This document shows positions 10,001 through 18,332 of a stretch of DNA of 64,000 nucleotides, piece by piece. Location of the stretch: assembly GCA_900102065.1 (NCBI GenBank), contig FMVK01000001.1:186001-250000 (forward strand), read 5' to 3'. Position 1 is the stretch's first letter. Each line of letters opens with the position of its first letter. Below the pieces are notes generated by a model. The model did no database searches, had not been told where the DNA came from, and saw nothing but the letters and a program-made list of their open reading frames with translations. Both the position numbers and the translations under genes were made by a program. The stretch is from Lachnospiraceae bacterium XPB1003 (GTDB lineage: Bacteria > Bacillota > Clostridia > Lachnospirales > Lachnospiraceae).

Positions 10001-10327
10001 TTTATCAAGTACTCCGGCCTGAGCGAGCTCGGAACATAAATTAAGACCGGACTGTCCGCCAAGATTAGGAAGCAATGCATCCGGTCTTTCCTTCTCGATT
10101 ATCTCCGTAAGCCTCTTAACATTTAAAGGCTCGATATAGGTAACATCGGCAGTCTCGGGATCTGTCATAATCGTCGCAGGATTGGAATTAACAAGTATGA
10201 TCTCATATCCGAGCTTGCGGAGCGCCTTACACGCCTGAGTTCCGGAATAATCAAATTCACAAGCCTGTCCGATGATGATGGGACCTGAACCGATGATCAG
10301 AATTCGATGGATGTCTTCTCTCTTCAT
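7058..10327 (-). CDS. carB: carbamoyl-phosphate synthase large subunit
   Basis: 1089 residues. Two homologous ATP-grasp halves ([20 protein letters not shown] at the start; [20 protein letters not shown] at about residue 571) are joined by an oligomerisation region. A C-terminal MGS-like regulatory domain follows ([20 protein letters not shown] to the end). The enzyme makes carbamoyl phosphate from ammonia released by the CarA glutaminase, bicarbonate and 2 ATP, for pyrimidine and arginine synthesis. No carA lies directly upstream, which is unusual; it must be elsewhere. A 7-bp hairpin at 10333-10349 embraces the GGAGG ribosome binding site. It is followed by rlmH with coupled stop and start. 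Confidence 0.98.
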   Translation of the reverse strand: [1089 protein letters not shown]

Positions 10328-10332
10328 AATAC

Positions 10333-10349
10333 TAAAACCTCCGGTTTTA
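10333..10349 (-). promoter_or_regulatory. small hairpin enclosing the carB ribosome binding site
   Basis: The minus strand reads TAAAACCGGAGGTTTTA, a perfect 7-bp stem with a 3-base loop. The GGAGG of the carB Shine-Dalgarno spans the loop and the 3' arm. The stem is A/T-rich apart from two G-C pairs, so it could modestly limit translation initiation. Whether it is regulatory is inference. Confidence 0.35.
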
Positions 10350-10411
10350 CTGGATTTCTACATAATTCCGTAATATTTTACATCATTTGGTACTTCTTCT
10401 CAATAAAAAAC

Positions 10412-13400
10412 TTAGGCATCCTCAAGAATATAGGAAACCATTTCCTGCAACACGGAGGGAACAAAAGGCTTTGTTATAAAGTCTACCGCACCGGCATTTA
10501 CGGCCTTAACAAAGGTTTCCAGATCCTTATCGCCGGACATACAGATTACAGGCGTGAGATATTTCTCTCTGATCTCGCCGAGGATATCGATGCCGCTCTC
10601 TCCGGGAAGCCATATATCCACAAGTATCAGATCGAATCTGCTCTCGGAGAGCTTTTTCCTTCCTTCATCACCGTCGGAAGCTGTGACAACTTCGCAGTTC
10701 CTAACCTTGGAAAGTATCTTCTGCGCTATCATAACGCTTATGCTGTCGTCATCTATCACAAGAACACGCTTAACTCTCAGATCCTCCTGACGCATGCGGT
10801 AATCTTTATCCTCATCCATCATGGCTATCATCGCATCAGCGATAACCGGATCAAACTGTTTTCCCTTACCCTTTATCAGTTCTTCTTTAACTACTTCCTG
10901 AGGAAGTGCGTTTCTGTAGCTTCTGTTGGATGTCATAGCATCGTAAGCATCGGCAACTCCGATGATACGTGCGATCTCGGGTATATCTTCACCGGCTCTG
11001 CCGTCCGGATATCCGCTTCCGTCATATCTCTCATGATGGAATCTGGCACCGAAAGCAATACTTCTGTCCCAGGAGATACCACTGATGATACGATATCCTG
11101 AAATAGGATGAAGCTTCATCTGCTCATACTCTTCCTTGGAAAGCTTACCCGGCTTATTTATAACGCTCTCAGGGACACGTATCTTTCCTACATCATGCAG
11201 CAGACCCGCTCTGTATATGAGTTCCTGCTCTTCCGTGGATTTGCCGAGACGCTCCGCTAACATCTTGGAGTATCTCGCCACTCTCCTGGTATGACCGGAA
11301 GTGTAGCTGTCCTTTGCATCGATAGTATTGGTTAAAGCCTCAACTGTCTCTATGAGAAGCTTCTCTGTCTGCTCTTCTCTGGCGATTATGACCGCGGTCT
11401 GCTCCTTCACCTTTTCTTCAAGCTCTGCCTTCATCTTCTCAAGCTTTCCCTTCCTGCTGAGATTCTCAAGCATTACTACTATGGTCCAGGTGGTAAATGC
11501 GATGATCGCTATGGCGATAACAGTAATGTAATGAATATATGCCGTGCTTTCCCATGGATGTGACTGCTTTATCACATTCCATGTACTTTTTGAATATACC
11601 TTAGTCCCGGATTCATCTGTAAGTTCCATGGTCAGTACATACTGTCCGCTCTTCAAATTGGTGAGAGACAAAGGAACCATCTCGTTGTATGGCATTGTGG
11701 GATTATCCGTAACACCCTCCACATTAAGACGCACATAGGACCCGTTCATGGAATAGTTCCTGACTGACGGTACTACCTTCACTGATACCGTATTGGCAGG
11801 GATGATATAGGTTCCCGTTCCGTCGGGGATGATCTGCAGCTCGTCCGCGTATACCGCGCTTATACCGAATTTCATACTGATATCCGATGTATAACTATGA
11901 TCAAGTCTCATTACACCGGAGTTCGTACAGAAAGTAATGCATCCGTTTTCCAGATATCCAAAGCTGTTTGCAACGATGGCTTCTGAAAGTCCGCTCTGGA
12001 TACCGAAGAATTCATACTTCATATCCTCCCTGTTTTCCATCAGTTCATTTACATCAAGAATATAAATTCCGGAACTGGAAAGGACAAATGCCCTGTCTCC
12101 GTCCAAAATGATGTCGAAGTTGTTGTTATAGGGGAAATTGGAAATTAAAGTAACCTGACTGTCTGACTCATTTTTTCCCGTAACATAAGAAATCGAATTG
12201 CTGGTGACAGCAAAATAACCGTCTCTGTAAGGTGTGATACGTAATATGATATCGGAATTGAGTCCGTCTTCCTTGCCTATATGGCCTGTGATCCTGCCAT
12301 CCTTTATATAATAAATACCTGCTCCGTCGGTTCCCGCCAGAATACATCCGTCCACATCCTCGGCAAGAGTGAGTATCTGTGTATTGTCAAGGCCGTCTGC
12401 TCCTGTTATCGTTCCGGTAAGAGTGTCATTCTGAAAGAAATTAAGGCCGTCCGCTGTACCCGCCGCTATGGTTCCGTCGGATAATTCAAAGGTGCATCTG
12501 AAACGGTCGCTTGTCACATCCGAATTGTCTTCATTTATGTATTTAACGATCTCTTCTCCATCGGAAATGATGAGGCCCATTCCTCCATAGGTCGATATCC
12601 ACAGCCTTCCATCTGAAGTCTCGTAAAGAGAACGTATCCTCACGCCTTTCAGTGCATCCGTCAGATCATTATCTATACGGCCACCGCTTTTTCCAAGGAT
12701 ATATAATCCCTTATCCGTAGCGCAATAGATCCTGCCGTTATAGACAATGGTCGCGTTGGTAACTTCCTTGTAGATTCCCTCGGTTAAAGTAGTAAAAGCG
12801 CACTCGGACAGCTTAAGCACACCCCTGTCTCCGGATGCGGCCCATATATTTCCCTGATAATCTTCTAACAATGAAACTACCGAAGTATTGAAATCACCGG
12901 TGGCTTTATCATTGTAAATTCCTCCCGTGATATACCCGATACCGTTTTGTCCGCCTACCCATGTACGGTGCTGTGAATCTTCCATGATGCTTTTGATCTC
13001 ACCTATACGAAGAGCAATGGTGGGTCTGAAATTAAGCTCTTCTCCCGAAAGACTTACCTTTAGGAGTACACCTTCCGATGTTCCCGCATAAATGCTGTCC
13101 GCACATGTTGCTACTGTATTGATATAGTAATCATCGGGGGTCTGTTTGGAAGCGGTATGCATATCTTCAGAAAGCAACCAGAGATCTCCCGCATTATCGG
13201 AACATATGACCCTGCCATCTATTACGGATATTGAATTTACATATGACAGTTTATTCTCAAGCACGGAAATATTTCCCATATCGTCGATCACAGCCATTTC
13301 CTCGCTGGTACCCACAAGGATATTTCCATCCTTATCCTCTCCGAAACACCTTATGGATTCGGAAGGAAGTCCGTCCGATGCCTTGTAAAAGATGTAATGA

Positions 13401-14305
13401 TTATCGGAATAAACCGCTATACCGCCATCATTAGTTCCTATCCAAAGCTTGCCCTCTCTGTCTTTATACAAGGCATTAACATTGGCGATGCCGCCTTCGG
13501 TTATATATGTAAATTTATTGCCGTCATAACACATGAGACCTGCATAACAGCCGATCCATATCATGCCGTCATCCGTCTCGGCCACCGAATTTGCTTCGGA
13601 TGACATCAAACCGTTATTTCTGTCATATACAGTCATCTTGAGATTGGATTCTGCAAGAGTATCGAAAGATGAAGTAAGAACGCATGCGGCAGTAATGATC
13701 GCAAGGACTGCTGCCGTTCCGCTCCCCACATTTTTCTTAAAAGTATTTTTATTACATTTTTTCAGGATAAATCTGAGAATGGAATCAAAGATAAACAGAA
13801 GGAAAATGCTCAGCTGCTTATCATAAAAATCTACCACCAGTTCACCTGCGATGCAGGCAGTCACTCTGCCGGCACCGTACCATAACAGCATATCCACAGT
13901 GGTATCACCCCAGCTGTTTCCGGAGTATCCGTTATATAAAGCCATATTTATCGGGACGGATACGGCCACAGACAAAAGACTTATCCAAAATCCAAAGAAA
14001 GCAGCCTTTCCAAGGGTTGAGAACATTTTTTTCTTCTTCTGAAAAACGCCTGCCAGAATGGCGATGGAAATACTTACAAGAACATAGAGCAATTCAATGG
14101 GCGTGGCTATATTATTTATGACCGCTGTCAATATGGCGATCACAACACCAAGAGCAGTACCGGAATAAAGAATTCCCGCAAAAGTCCCGACGGTATCAAG
14201 CCACAACGGAAGTGCAAACGAAGTAGCCAACCTCCTGCCTGATACGTTGATAAGAACACAGACTGCAACGATAAGAAAAAGTCTTATGCCTTTTCTGCCA
14301 TTCAC
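10412..14305 (-). CDS. membrane sensor: beta-propeller (Reg_prop/Y_Y_Y) - HD-GYP phosphodiesterase - C-terminal receiver
   Basis: 1297 residues. About 1-200 is a hydrophobic domain of five to six helices. Residues 205-870 are repeated propeller blades of the two-component-regulator type (DDGMIWIGCYAGLMCYDG, DREGKLWIGTNDGGIAVY, and others), followed by a Y_Y_Y-like beta domain and one more membrane helix (TVIAIAIIAFTTWTIVVML). Next is a coiled coil and an HD-GYP domain from about 987, with LLHDVGK near 1036-1041 and HHERYDGSGYP near 1090-1100, the full c-di-GMP phosphodiesterase signature. The last 120 residues are a receiver domain (VLVIDDDS; phospho-Asp in LILVDIWLP near 1230; TKPF near 1279). 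It probably senses an external ligand through the propeller and lowers c-di-GMP, which would affect motility. The receiver after HD-GYP is the reverse of the RpfG order. No separate histidine kinase is adjacent. Confidence 0.9.
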   Translation of the reverse strand: MNGRKGIRLFLIVAVCVLINVSGRRLATSFALPLWLDTVGTFAGILYSGTALGVVIAILTAVINNIATPIELLYVLVSISIAILAGVFQKKKKMFSTLGKAAFFGFWISLLSVAVSVPINMALYNGYSGNSWGDTTVDMLLWYGAGRVTACIAGELVVDFYDKQLSIFLLFIFDSILRFILKKCNKNTFKKNVGSGTAAVLAIITAACVLTSSFDTLAESNLKMTVYDRNNGLMSSEANSVAETDDGMIWIGCYAGLMCYDGNKFTYITEGGIANVNALYKDREGKLWIGTNDGGIAVYSDNHYIFYKASDGLPSESIRCFGEDKDGNILVGTSEEMAVIDDMGNISVLENKLSYVNSISVIDGRVICSDNAGDLWLLSEDMHTASKQTPDDYYINTVATCADSIYAGTSEGVLLKVSLSGEELNFRPTIALRIGEIKSIMEDSQHRTWVGGQNGIGYITGGIYNDKATGDFNTSVVSLLEDYQGNIWAASGDRGVLKLSECAFTTLTEGIYKEVTNATIVYNGRIYCATDKGLYILGKSGGRIDNDLTDALKGVRIRSLYETSDGRLWISTYGGMGLIISDGEEIVKYINEDNSDVTSDRFRCTFELSDGTIAAGTADGLNFFQNDTLTGTITGADGLDNTQILTLAEDVDGCILAGTDGAGIYYIKDGRITGHIGKEDGLNSDIILRITPYRDGYFAVTSNSISYVTGKNESDSQVTLISNFPYNNNFDIILDGDRAFVLSSSGIYILDVNELMENREDMKYEFFGIQSGLSEAIVANSFGYLENGCITFCTNSGVMRLDHSYTSDISMKFGISAVYADELQIIPDGTGTYIIPANTVSVKVVPSVRNYSMNGSYVRLNVEGVTDNPTMPYNEMVPLSLTNLKSGQYVLTMELTDESGTKVYSKSTWNVIKQSHPWESTAYIHYITVIAIAIIAFTTWTIVVMLENLSRKGKLEKMKAELEEKVKEQTAVIIAREEQTEKLLIETVEALTNTIDAKDSYTSGHTRRVARYSKMLAERLGKSTEEQELIYRAGLLHDVGKIRVPESVINKPGKLSKEEYEQMKLHPISGYRIISGISWDRSIAFGARFHHERYDGSGYPDGRAGEDIPEIARIIGVADAYDAMTSNRSYRNALPQEVVKEELIKGKGKQFDPVIADAMIAMMDEDKDYRMRQEDLRVKRVLVIDDDSISVMIAQKILSKVRNCEVVTASDGDEGRKKLSESRFDLILVDIWLPGESGIDILGEIREKYLTPVICMSGDKDLETFVKAVNAGAVDFITKPFVPSVLQEMVSYILEDA

Positions 14306-14400
14306 TATCTAACCCTCCACGCTAAACCCAAGAAGCACACCCAATTTATATTATCTCTATTTTTTTACTTTATTTCAATATTTTTGGAGCGTTTTAGCAA

Positions 14401-14430
14401 TTGCTTTTATAAAAGCCGTCATTATATAAT
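14401..14430 (+). promoter_or_regulatory. sigma-A-type promoter of the flotillin gene
   Basis: TTGCTT at 14401-14406 and a perfect TATAAT at 14425-14430 are separated by 18 bp. They lie 46 bp upstream of the flotillin ATG, in the 170-bp gap between divergent genes. A GGGAGG ribosome binding site follows at 14462-14467. Confidence 0.6.
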
Positions 14431-14475
14431 CTAATTACGCGTTTTATCACTATCATTTTATGGGAGGTAGAAAGT

Positions 14476-16122
14476 ATGGAATGGATCATTTCCAACATAG
14501 TCATCGTCGCTATCCTTATAGCGGTGATACTTGTAGTAACAATCTTAATGACAGGGTATGTTAAGGCTCCGCCCGATATGGCTTTTATCATTTCCGGACT
14601 CAGGAAAAAGCCCCGTATCCTTATCGGACAGGCAGGTATCAAGATACCTTTCCTGGAAAGAGTCGATAAGCTTTATCTCGGACAGATGACCGTTGATATC
14701 AAGACCGGTCAGCCCGTTCCCACCAACGACTTCATCAACGTAGACGTTGATGCGGTTGCCAAGATCCGTATCGCAACGGACAAAAAGGTAAACATCGGAA
14801 CCGAATCCGAACCTGTATATGTAGACGGAATCCTTCTTGCAGCCAAGAACTTCCTCAACATGAATCCTCAGCGCATAGCTCAGGAACTTCAGGATTCCCT
14901 GCAGGGTAACATGCGTGAGATCATCGGTACTCTCGATCTCCGCTCCATCAACACCGACAGAGACAGCTTCTCCGATCAGGTTATGGGCAAAGCTTCCCGT
15001 GATATGGATAAGCTGGGTATCGAGATCATCTCCTGTAACATCCAGAATGTTACTGACGGAAACGGGCTTATCAAGGATCTCGGTGCGGACAACACCTCAA
15101 GGATCAAGAAGGATGCTGCCATCGCAAAAGCTCAGTCCGAAAAGGATGTAGCTGTTGCACAGGCTGAAGCAAACAAGGCTGCAAATGACGCTCAGGTCGC
15201 TGCAGCTACCGAGATAGCCCAGAAGCAGACAGAACTTGCCATCAAGAAGGCACAGCTCAAACAGGAGCAGGATACAAAGCAGGCTGAGGCCGATGCTGCT
15301 TACGAGATCCAGAAGCAGGCACAGATGAAGACCATCCAGACTGCTACCGTAAATGCAGAGATCGCAAGAACCGAGCGTGAGACCGAACTTAAGAAACAGG
15401 AAGTTCAGGTTAAGCAGCAGGAACTTGAAGCCGAGATCAACAGAAAGGCCGATGCCGAAAAATACCGTCAGGAAAAGGCTGCGGAAGCAGATCTCATAAA
15501 GAGACAGAGAAATGCGGATGCGGAACTCTTCGAAAGACAGAAAGCAGCAGAAGCCATCAAGGCACAGGCTGCCGCTGAACTCTATGAGCAGCAGCAGAAA
15601 GCAGAAGCCGTTAAAGCACAGGCTGATGCAAACAGATACTCAGCAGAAATGGAAGCTGCCGGTATCAAGGCAAAGGGTGAAGCAGAAGCTGCTGCCCTCC
15701 GTGCAAAAGCACTTGCCGAGGCTGAAGGTATGGAAAAGAAGGCAGAAGCCTACAAGAAGTACAACGGCGCTGCTATGGCTGAAATGATGATCAAGATCAT
15801 GCCTCAGATGGCTGCCGAGATCGCTAAGCCTCTTTCTTCCATCGACAAGGTCAACATCTATGGAACAAGCGACGGAAATGCCGGTGCATCCCAGATATCC
15901 GGTAATCTTCCCATCGTTATGAAACAGGTATTCGACACCATGTCCGAAGCAACAGGCGTAGACTTCACGGAGATCATGAAGTCCGGAACATACGATGCCA
16001 AGGTTAACCGCAACATCAATGTGACGGGAGTTGAATTCCCCGCAGCTGCGGCTCCTGCAGCTCCTGCAGGTTCAGCACCTGCTGCAAAGGCTAAGAAAGC
16101 CAACACAGAAGTAACAGAGTAA
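14476..16122 (+). CDS. flotillin-like SPFH-domain protein
   Basis: 548 residues. One N-terminal membrane helix (about 5-27) is followed by an SPFH/band-7 domain (about 30-200: APPDMAFIISGLRKKPRILI, VPTNDFINVDVDAVAKIRI). A long Ala/Glu/Lys/Gln-rich coiled coil follows (210-430, many KAEA and QAEA heptads), then a C-terminal segment ending in an Ala/Pro-rich tail. This is the architecture of bacterial FloT/YuaG flotillins, which organise membrane microdomains and scaffold secretion and signalling complexes. The ATG at 14476 follows GGGAGG at 8 bp. It is a single-gene unit with its own promoter and terminator, and the only complete plus-strand gene in the window. An NfeD-like partner, often encoded beside flotillin, is not present. 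Confidence 0.93.
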   Translation: MEWIISNIVIVAILIAVILVVTILMTGYVKAPPDMAFIISGLRKKPRILIGQAGIKIPFLERVDKLYLGQMTVDIKTGQPVPTNDFINVDVDAVAKIRIATDKKVNIGTESEPVYVDGILLAAKNFLNMNPQRIAQELQDSLQGNMREIIGTLDLRSINTDRDSFSDQVMGKASRDMDKLGIEIISCNIQNVTDGNGLIKDLGADNTSRIKKDAAIAKAQSEKDVAVAQAEANKAANDAQVAAATEIAQKQTELAIKKAQLKQEQDTKQAEADAAYEIQKQAQMKTIQTATVNAEIARTERETELKKQEVQVKQQELEAEINRKADAEKYRQEKAAEADLIKRQRNADAELFERQKAAEAIKAQAAAELYEQQQKAEAVKAQADANRYSAEMEAAGIKAKGEAEAAALRAKALAEAEGMEKKAEAYKKYNGAAMAEMMIKIMPQMAAEIAKPLSSIDKVNIYGTSDGNAGASQISGNLPIVMKQVFDTMSEATGVDFTEIMKSGTYDAKVNRNINVTGVEFPAAAAPAAPAGSAPAAKAKKANTEVTE

Positions 16123-16132
16123 TAAAATCATA

Positions 16133-16181
16133 ATCCCCCTCGAAAGTCGGACCTGGATCCGGTGATCGAGGGGGATTTTTT
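16133..16181 (+). terminator. rho-independent terminator of the flotillin gene
   Basis: An 11-bp perfect stem (ATCCCCCTCGA at 16133-16143 with TCGAGGGGGAT at 16166-16176) is followed by a six-T run. It starts 11 bp after the flotillin stop. A close copy of the whole hairpin lies at 16516-16562. Confidence 0.88.
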
Positions 16182-16183
16182 GT

Positions 16184-16505
16184 CTGCGTGGGGGGATTCG
16201 CCTTCGGCGGCTTTCCGTGGCAGGCTTTTCCGACAGTGGATTCGCTCTCACTGCAGTTCTGTCGGAAATGCCGTACTGTGTCAAACCATTCCGAAACCGT
16301 TCACATGCTCCTTCCATGGAGCATTGTTCACTCGCCCCGCCTTCCTTGGCGGGGCGTTTCTGTTACACGCTCATTTCCTTGAACTGCAGGCTCGCGAAAC
16401 ACTGTCTGAATATCCTGTCACGGCATATCCGCCTATGCGGTGATATGCTTTCCCAAACATAATTCTCTGCTTCCGCGAGATCTCAACTAACTGATTCAAA
16501 AATAG
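16184..16505. other. hairpin-dense stretch without a convincing gene
   Basis: This ~320-bp gap lies between two convergent terminators and is more GC-rich than its surroundings. Four hairpins are visible: a 9-bp stem at 16228-16236/16259-16267 (TTCCGACAG), a 7-bp stem at 16304-16323 (ATGCTCC), a 9-bp GC stem with T-rich tail at 16333-16360 (CGCCCCGCC), and a 10-bp bulged stem at 16423-16448. A further 9-bp inverted pair (CTGCAGTTC at 16251-16259, its complement at 16381-16389) encloses the middle ones. Reading frames here have no ribosome binding sites and no recognisable products. It may encode a structured RNA or be a pile of short repeats; no clear promoter is visible. Confidence 0.4.
16333..16360 (+). 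terminator. strong intrinsic-terminator-like hairpin inside the gap
   Basis: CGCCCCGCC, loop TTCCTT, GGCGGGGCG, then TTTCTGTT. The stem is perfect over 9 bp and nearly all G-C. The T-rich side is on the plus strand, so it would stop rightward transcription that escaped the flotillin terminator or began in the gap. Confidence 0.55.
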
Positions 16506-16515
16506 CTAAATATAA

Positions 16516-16562
16516 AAATCTCCCTCGAAAGCAGGATTCCTATCCGGTGATCGAGGGGGATT
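16516..16562 (-). terminator. rho-independent terminator of the flagellin/fliS operon
   Basis: The minus strand reads AATCCCCCTCGA ... TCGAGGGAGATTTTTATA, a 12-bp stem with one G-U pair and a T run, 11 bp after the fliS stop. It is a near-copy of the flotillin terminator 380 bp away, loop included (CGAAAG...ATCCGGTGA). Confidence 0.82.
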
Positions 16563-16573
16563 ATATTGCTTTA

Positions 16574-17065
16574 TTAAGCCAAAAAGCCGCGATTGGTGCC
16601 GGCTGCAGCGCTGTCGGTTGAAAGAGTATTCTTTCCGTAAGTCATGCCCGCATAGATCGCATCCGCGTTTTTCATCAGCGGTTCAGAGTTATCTTCTCTG
16701 GCTGCTTCCGCATAAGCATTACGAAGATCTGTCATTATCTTGATCACTTCGGGAAGTTGAGTGGGATCTCTCCTGATATCGGCCATGATAAGCGCTCTCT
16801 CTACAAAGCGGTATATCTGGTAAGTTCTTCTTGCGATATCATATTCCATATTAAGGGAATCTATCAGTTCACGCAGAACTGCCTTTGCATTTCTGATTCC
16901 CTGTCTGTAGGATTCAATATCAGACAAAGTGAATTCTTCACCTTCTCTGCTTATCTTGGCTTCCTTGACATATGTTAAGAACATATCGTAAAGGATCACT
17001 ACGAGACGACTCTTATTTGCTTCGCTTATCCTGAGCATAAAATCCTGTTTTGCTTCACTTGTCAT
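16574..17065 (-). CDS. fliS: flagellar export chaperone FliS
   Basis: 163 residues, helical. It starts MTSEAKQDFMLRISEANKSRLVVILYDMFLTYV, matching the FliS N-terminal pattern in which the protein binds the C-terminal D0 helix of flagellin in the cytoplasm and stops it polymerising before export. Conserved positions include the YD in VVILYDM and the later helix IYRFVERALIMADIRRDP. It is somewhat longer than the usual 120-135 residues because of a C-terminal extension. It lies 89 bp downstream of flagellin, with a strong GAGGAGGG ribosome binding site. The functional partner is therefore encoded by the adjacent gene. Confidence 0.88.
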   Translation of the reverse strand: MTSEAKQDFMLRISEANKSRLVVILYDMFLTYVKEAKISREGEEFTLSDIESYRQGIRNAKAVLRELIDSLNMEYDIARRTYQIYRFVERALIMADIRRDPTQLPEVIKIMTDLRNAYAEAAREDNSEPLMKNADAIYAGMTYGKNTLSTDSAAAGTNRGFLA

Positions 17066-17154
17066 ATCTTTCCCTCCTCATTGAGCACTGTCTCATGAGA
17101 TCTTATGGTCTGATTTCTATGAGCCGGGTATCGGTGCACGCGATCATCCCATTA

Positions 17155-18309
17155 TTACTGCAGCAACTGAAGAACCTGCTGAGGTCTTTCATTTGCCTGA
17201 GCTAACATAGATACGCCTGCCTGAACCAGTACCTGTCTGGTGGTATATTCCGTCATTTCCTCAGCCATATCCACATCCATTATCCTTGAATAAGAAGATG
17301 TCATATTCTCCTCCGATACGGCAACGCTGGCTGCATTGTGCTCCAGACGGTTCTGATATGCACCGAGCTTGGAACGAACACTGTTAACGTAAGCGAGTGC
17401 TTTCTGAGCTGCTACTATACCTTTTTCTGCTCCTGCCTGGGTAGATACATCCAGACGCTCGGGATCGTTAGGGTCATTGGGGATTCCCATCTTGTTAAGG
17501 GATATCTCTCTTATCTGGATCGCAAGCTCGTTGCCCTCGTTTGCGCCTGTCTGTATCTTCATGGCACCTATTCCTGTAAGATCGAGGGTTGTAGTTCCGG
17601 TCGCTCCGCTATCGCAGGTAAACTGAAGCTCGTAATTTCCCGTTCCCTTTATGGTCACTTCAGTTCTTACAAGATTTCCGTTTATATCTTTAATCGCTTT
17701 TGCTGATCCGGTGAGTGAAGTTACATCAGGGAAAGCTGTTCCGGTAAGGCCTGCAGCAATATCTGCGGCACTTAAGTTTCCGTCTTTTCCGTCGAATATT
17801 GCGGGATTTATCTCATACTTTCCGGGATCCACATCCTCGGTATAATAATCAACCTTTACTGCAGTATTGCTGCTGTATCCCTTGAGATCAAAAGTTCCGT
17901 CGAGAAGTGGCTGGCCATTGAACTCAGTATCCTTTGCGATCCTCTGGATCTCCTTCTGAAGCTGATCGATCTCTTCCTGGATGATCTTCCTGTCGTCATC
18001 GGTAAGAGTGTCTGTACTTGCCTTAACCGCAAGCTCGTTTATACGCTGAATGACTGCCGTTACTTCGGTAAGAGCTCCGTCAGCGGTCTCTACAACGGAT
18101 ATTCCGTCGTTGGTATTTGATGATCCTACGCCCAGTCCCTTGATCTGAGCATTCATACGATTAGCAATCGCAAGTCCCGCAGGATTGTCCTTTGCATAAT
18201 TTATCTTGAGTCCCGAAGACAGACGCTGCATGGACAGACTCATCAGATTATCGTTGTTATTTAAGGTCTTATTTGCCACTACTGCACTTGCGTTATAATT
18301 GATTCTCAT
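17155..18309 (-). CDS. fliC: flagellin
   Basis: 384 residues with conserved flagellin ends. The N-terminal D0/D1 region includes LSMQRLSSGLKINYAKDNPAG, LAIANRMNAQIKGL and NDGISVVETADGAL. The C-terminal region includes SYSRIMDVDMAEEMTEYT and ends QVLQLLQ. A short variable D2-like region (about 150-250) lies between. It forms the extracellular filament. The gene begins 23 bp after the 1001-residue gene and has a GAGG ribosome binding site 7 bp before the ATG. Together with that gene and fliS it appears to form one operon driven by the sigma-D promoter at 21379-21405. Confidence 0.97.
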   Translation of the reverse strand: MRINYNASAVVANKTLNNNDNLMSLSMQRLSSGLKINYAKDNPAGLAIANRMNAQIKGLGVGSSNTNDGISVVETADGALTEVTAVIQRINELAVKASTDTLTDDDRKIIQEEIDQLQKEIQRIAKDTEFNGQPLLDGTFDLKGYSSNTAVKVDYYTEDVDPGKYEINPAIFDGKDGNLSAADIAAGLTGTAFPDVTSLTGSAKAIKDINGNLVRTEVTIKGTGNYELQFTCDSGATGTTTLDLTGIGAMKIQTGANEGNELAIQIREISLNKMGIPNDPNDPERLDVSTQAGAEKGIVAAQKALAYVNSVRSKLGAYQNRLEHNAASVAVSEENMTSSYSRIMDVDMAEEMTEYTTRQVLVQAGVSMLAQANERPQQVLQLLQ

Positions 18310-18332
18310 GGTGGTTACCTCTCTCTTGACCC

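Noticed and set aside
16162-16462. Several short plus-strand frames in the hairpin-rich gap
   Set aside because: They overlap each other in different frames, lack ribosome binding sites, and run through terminator stems.
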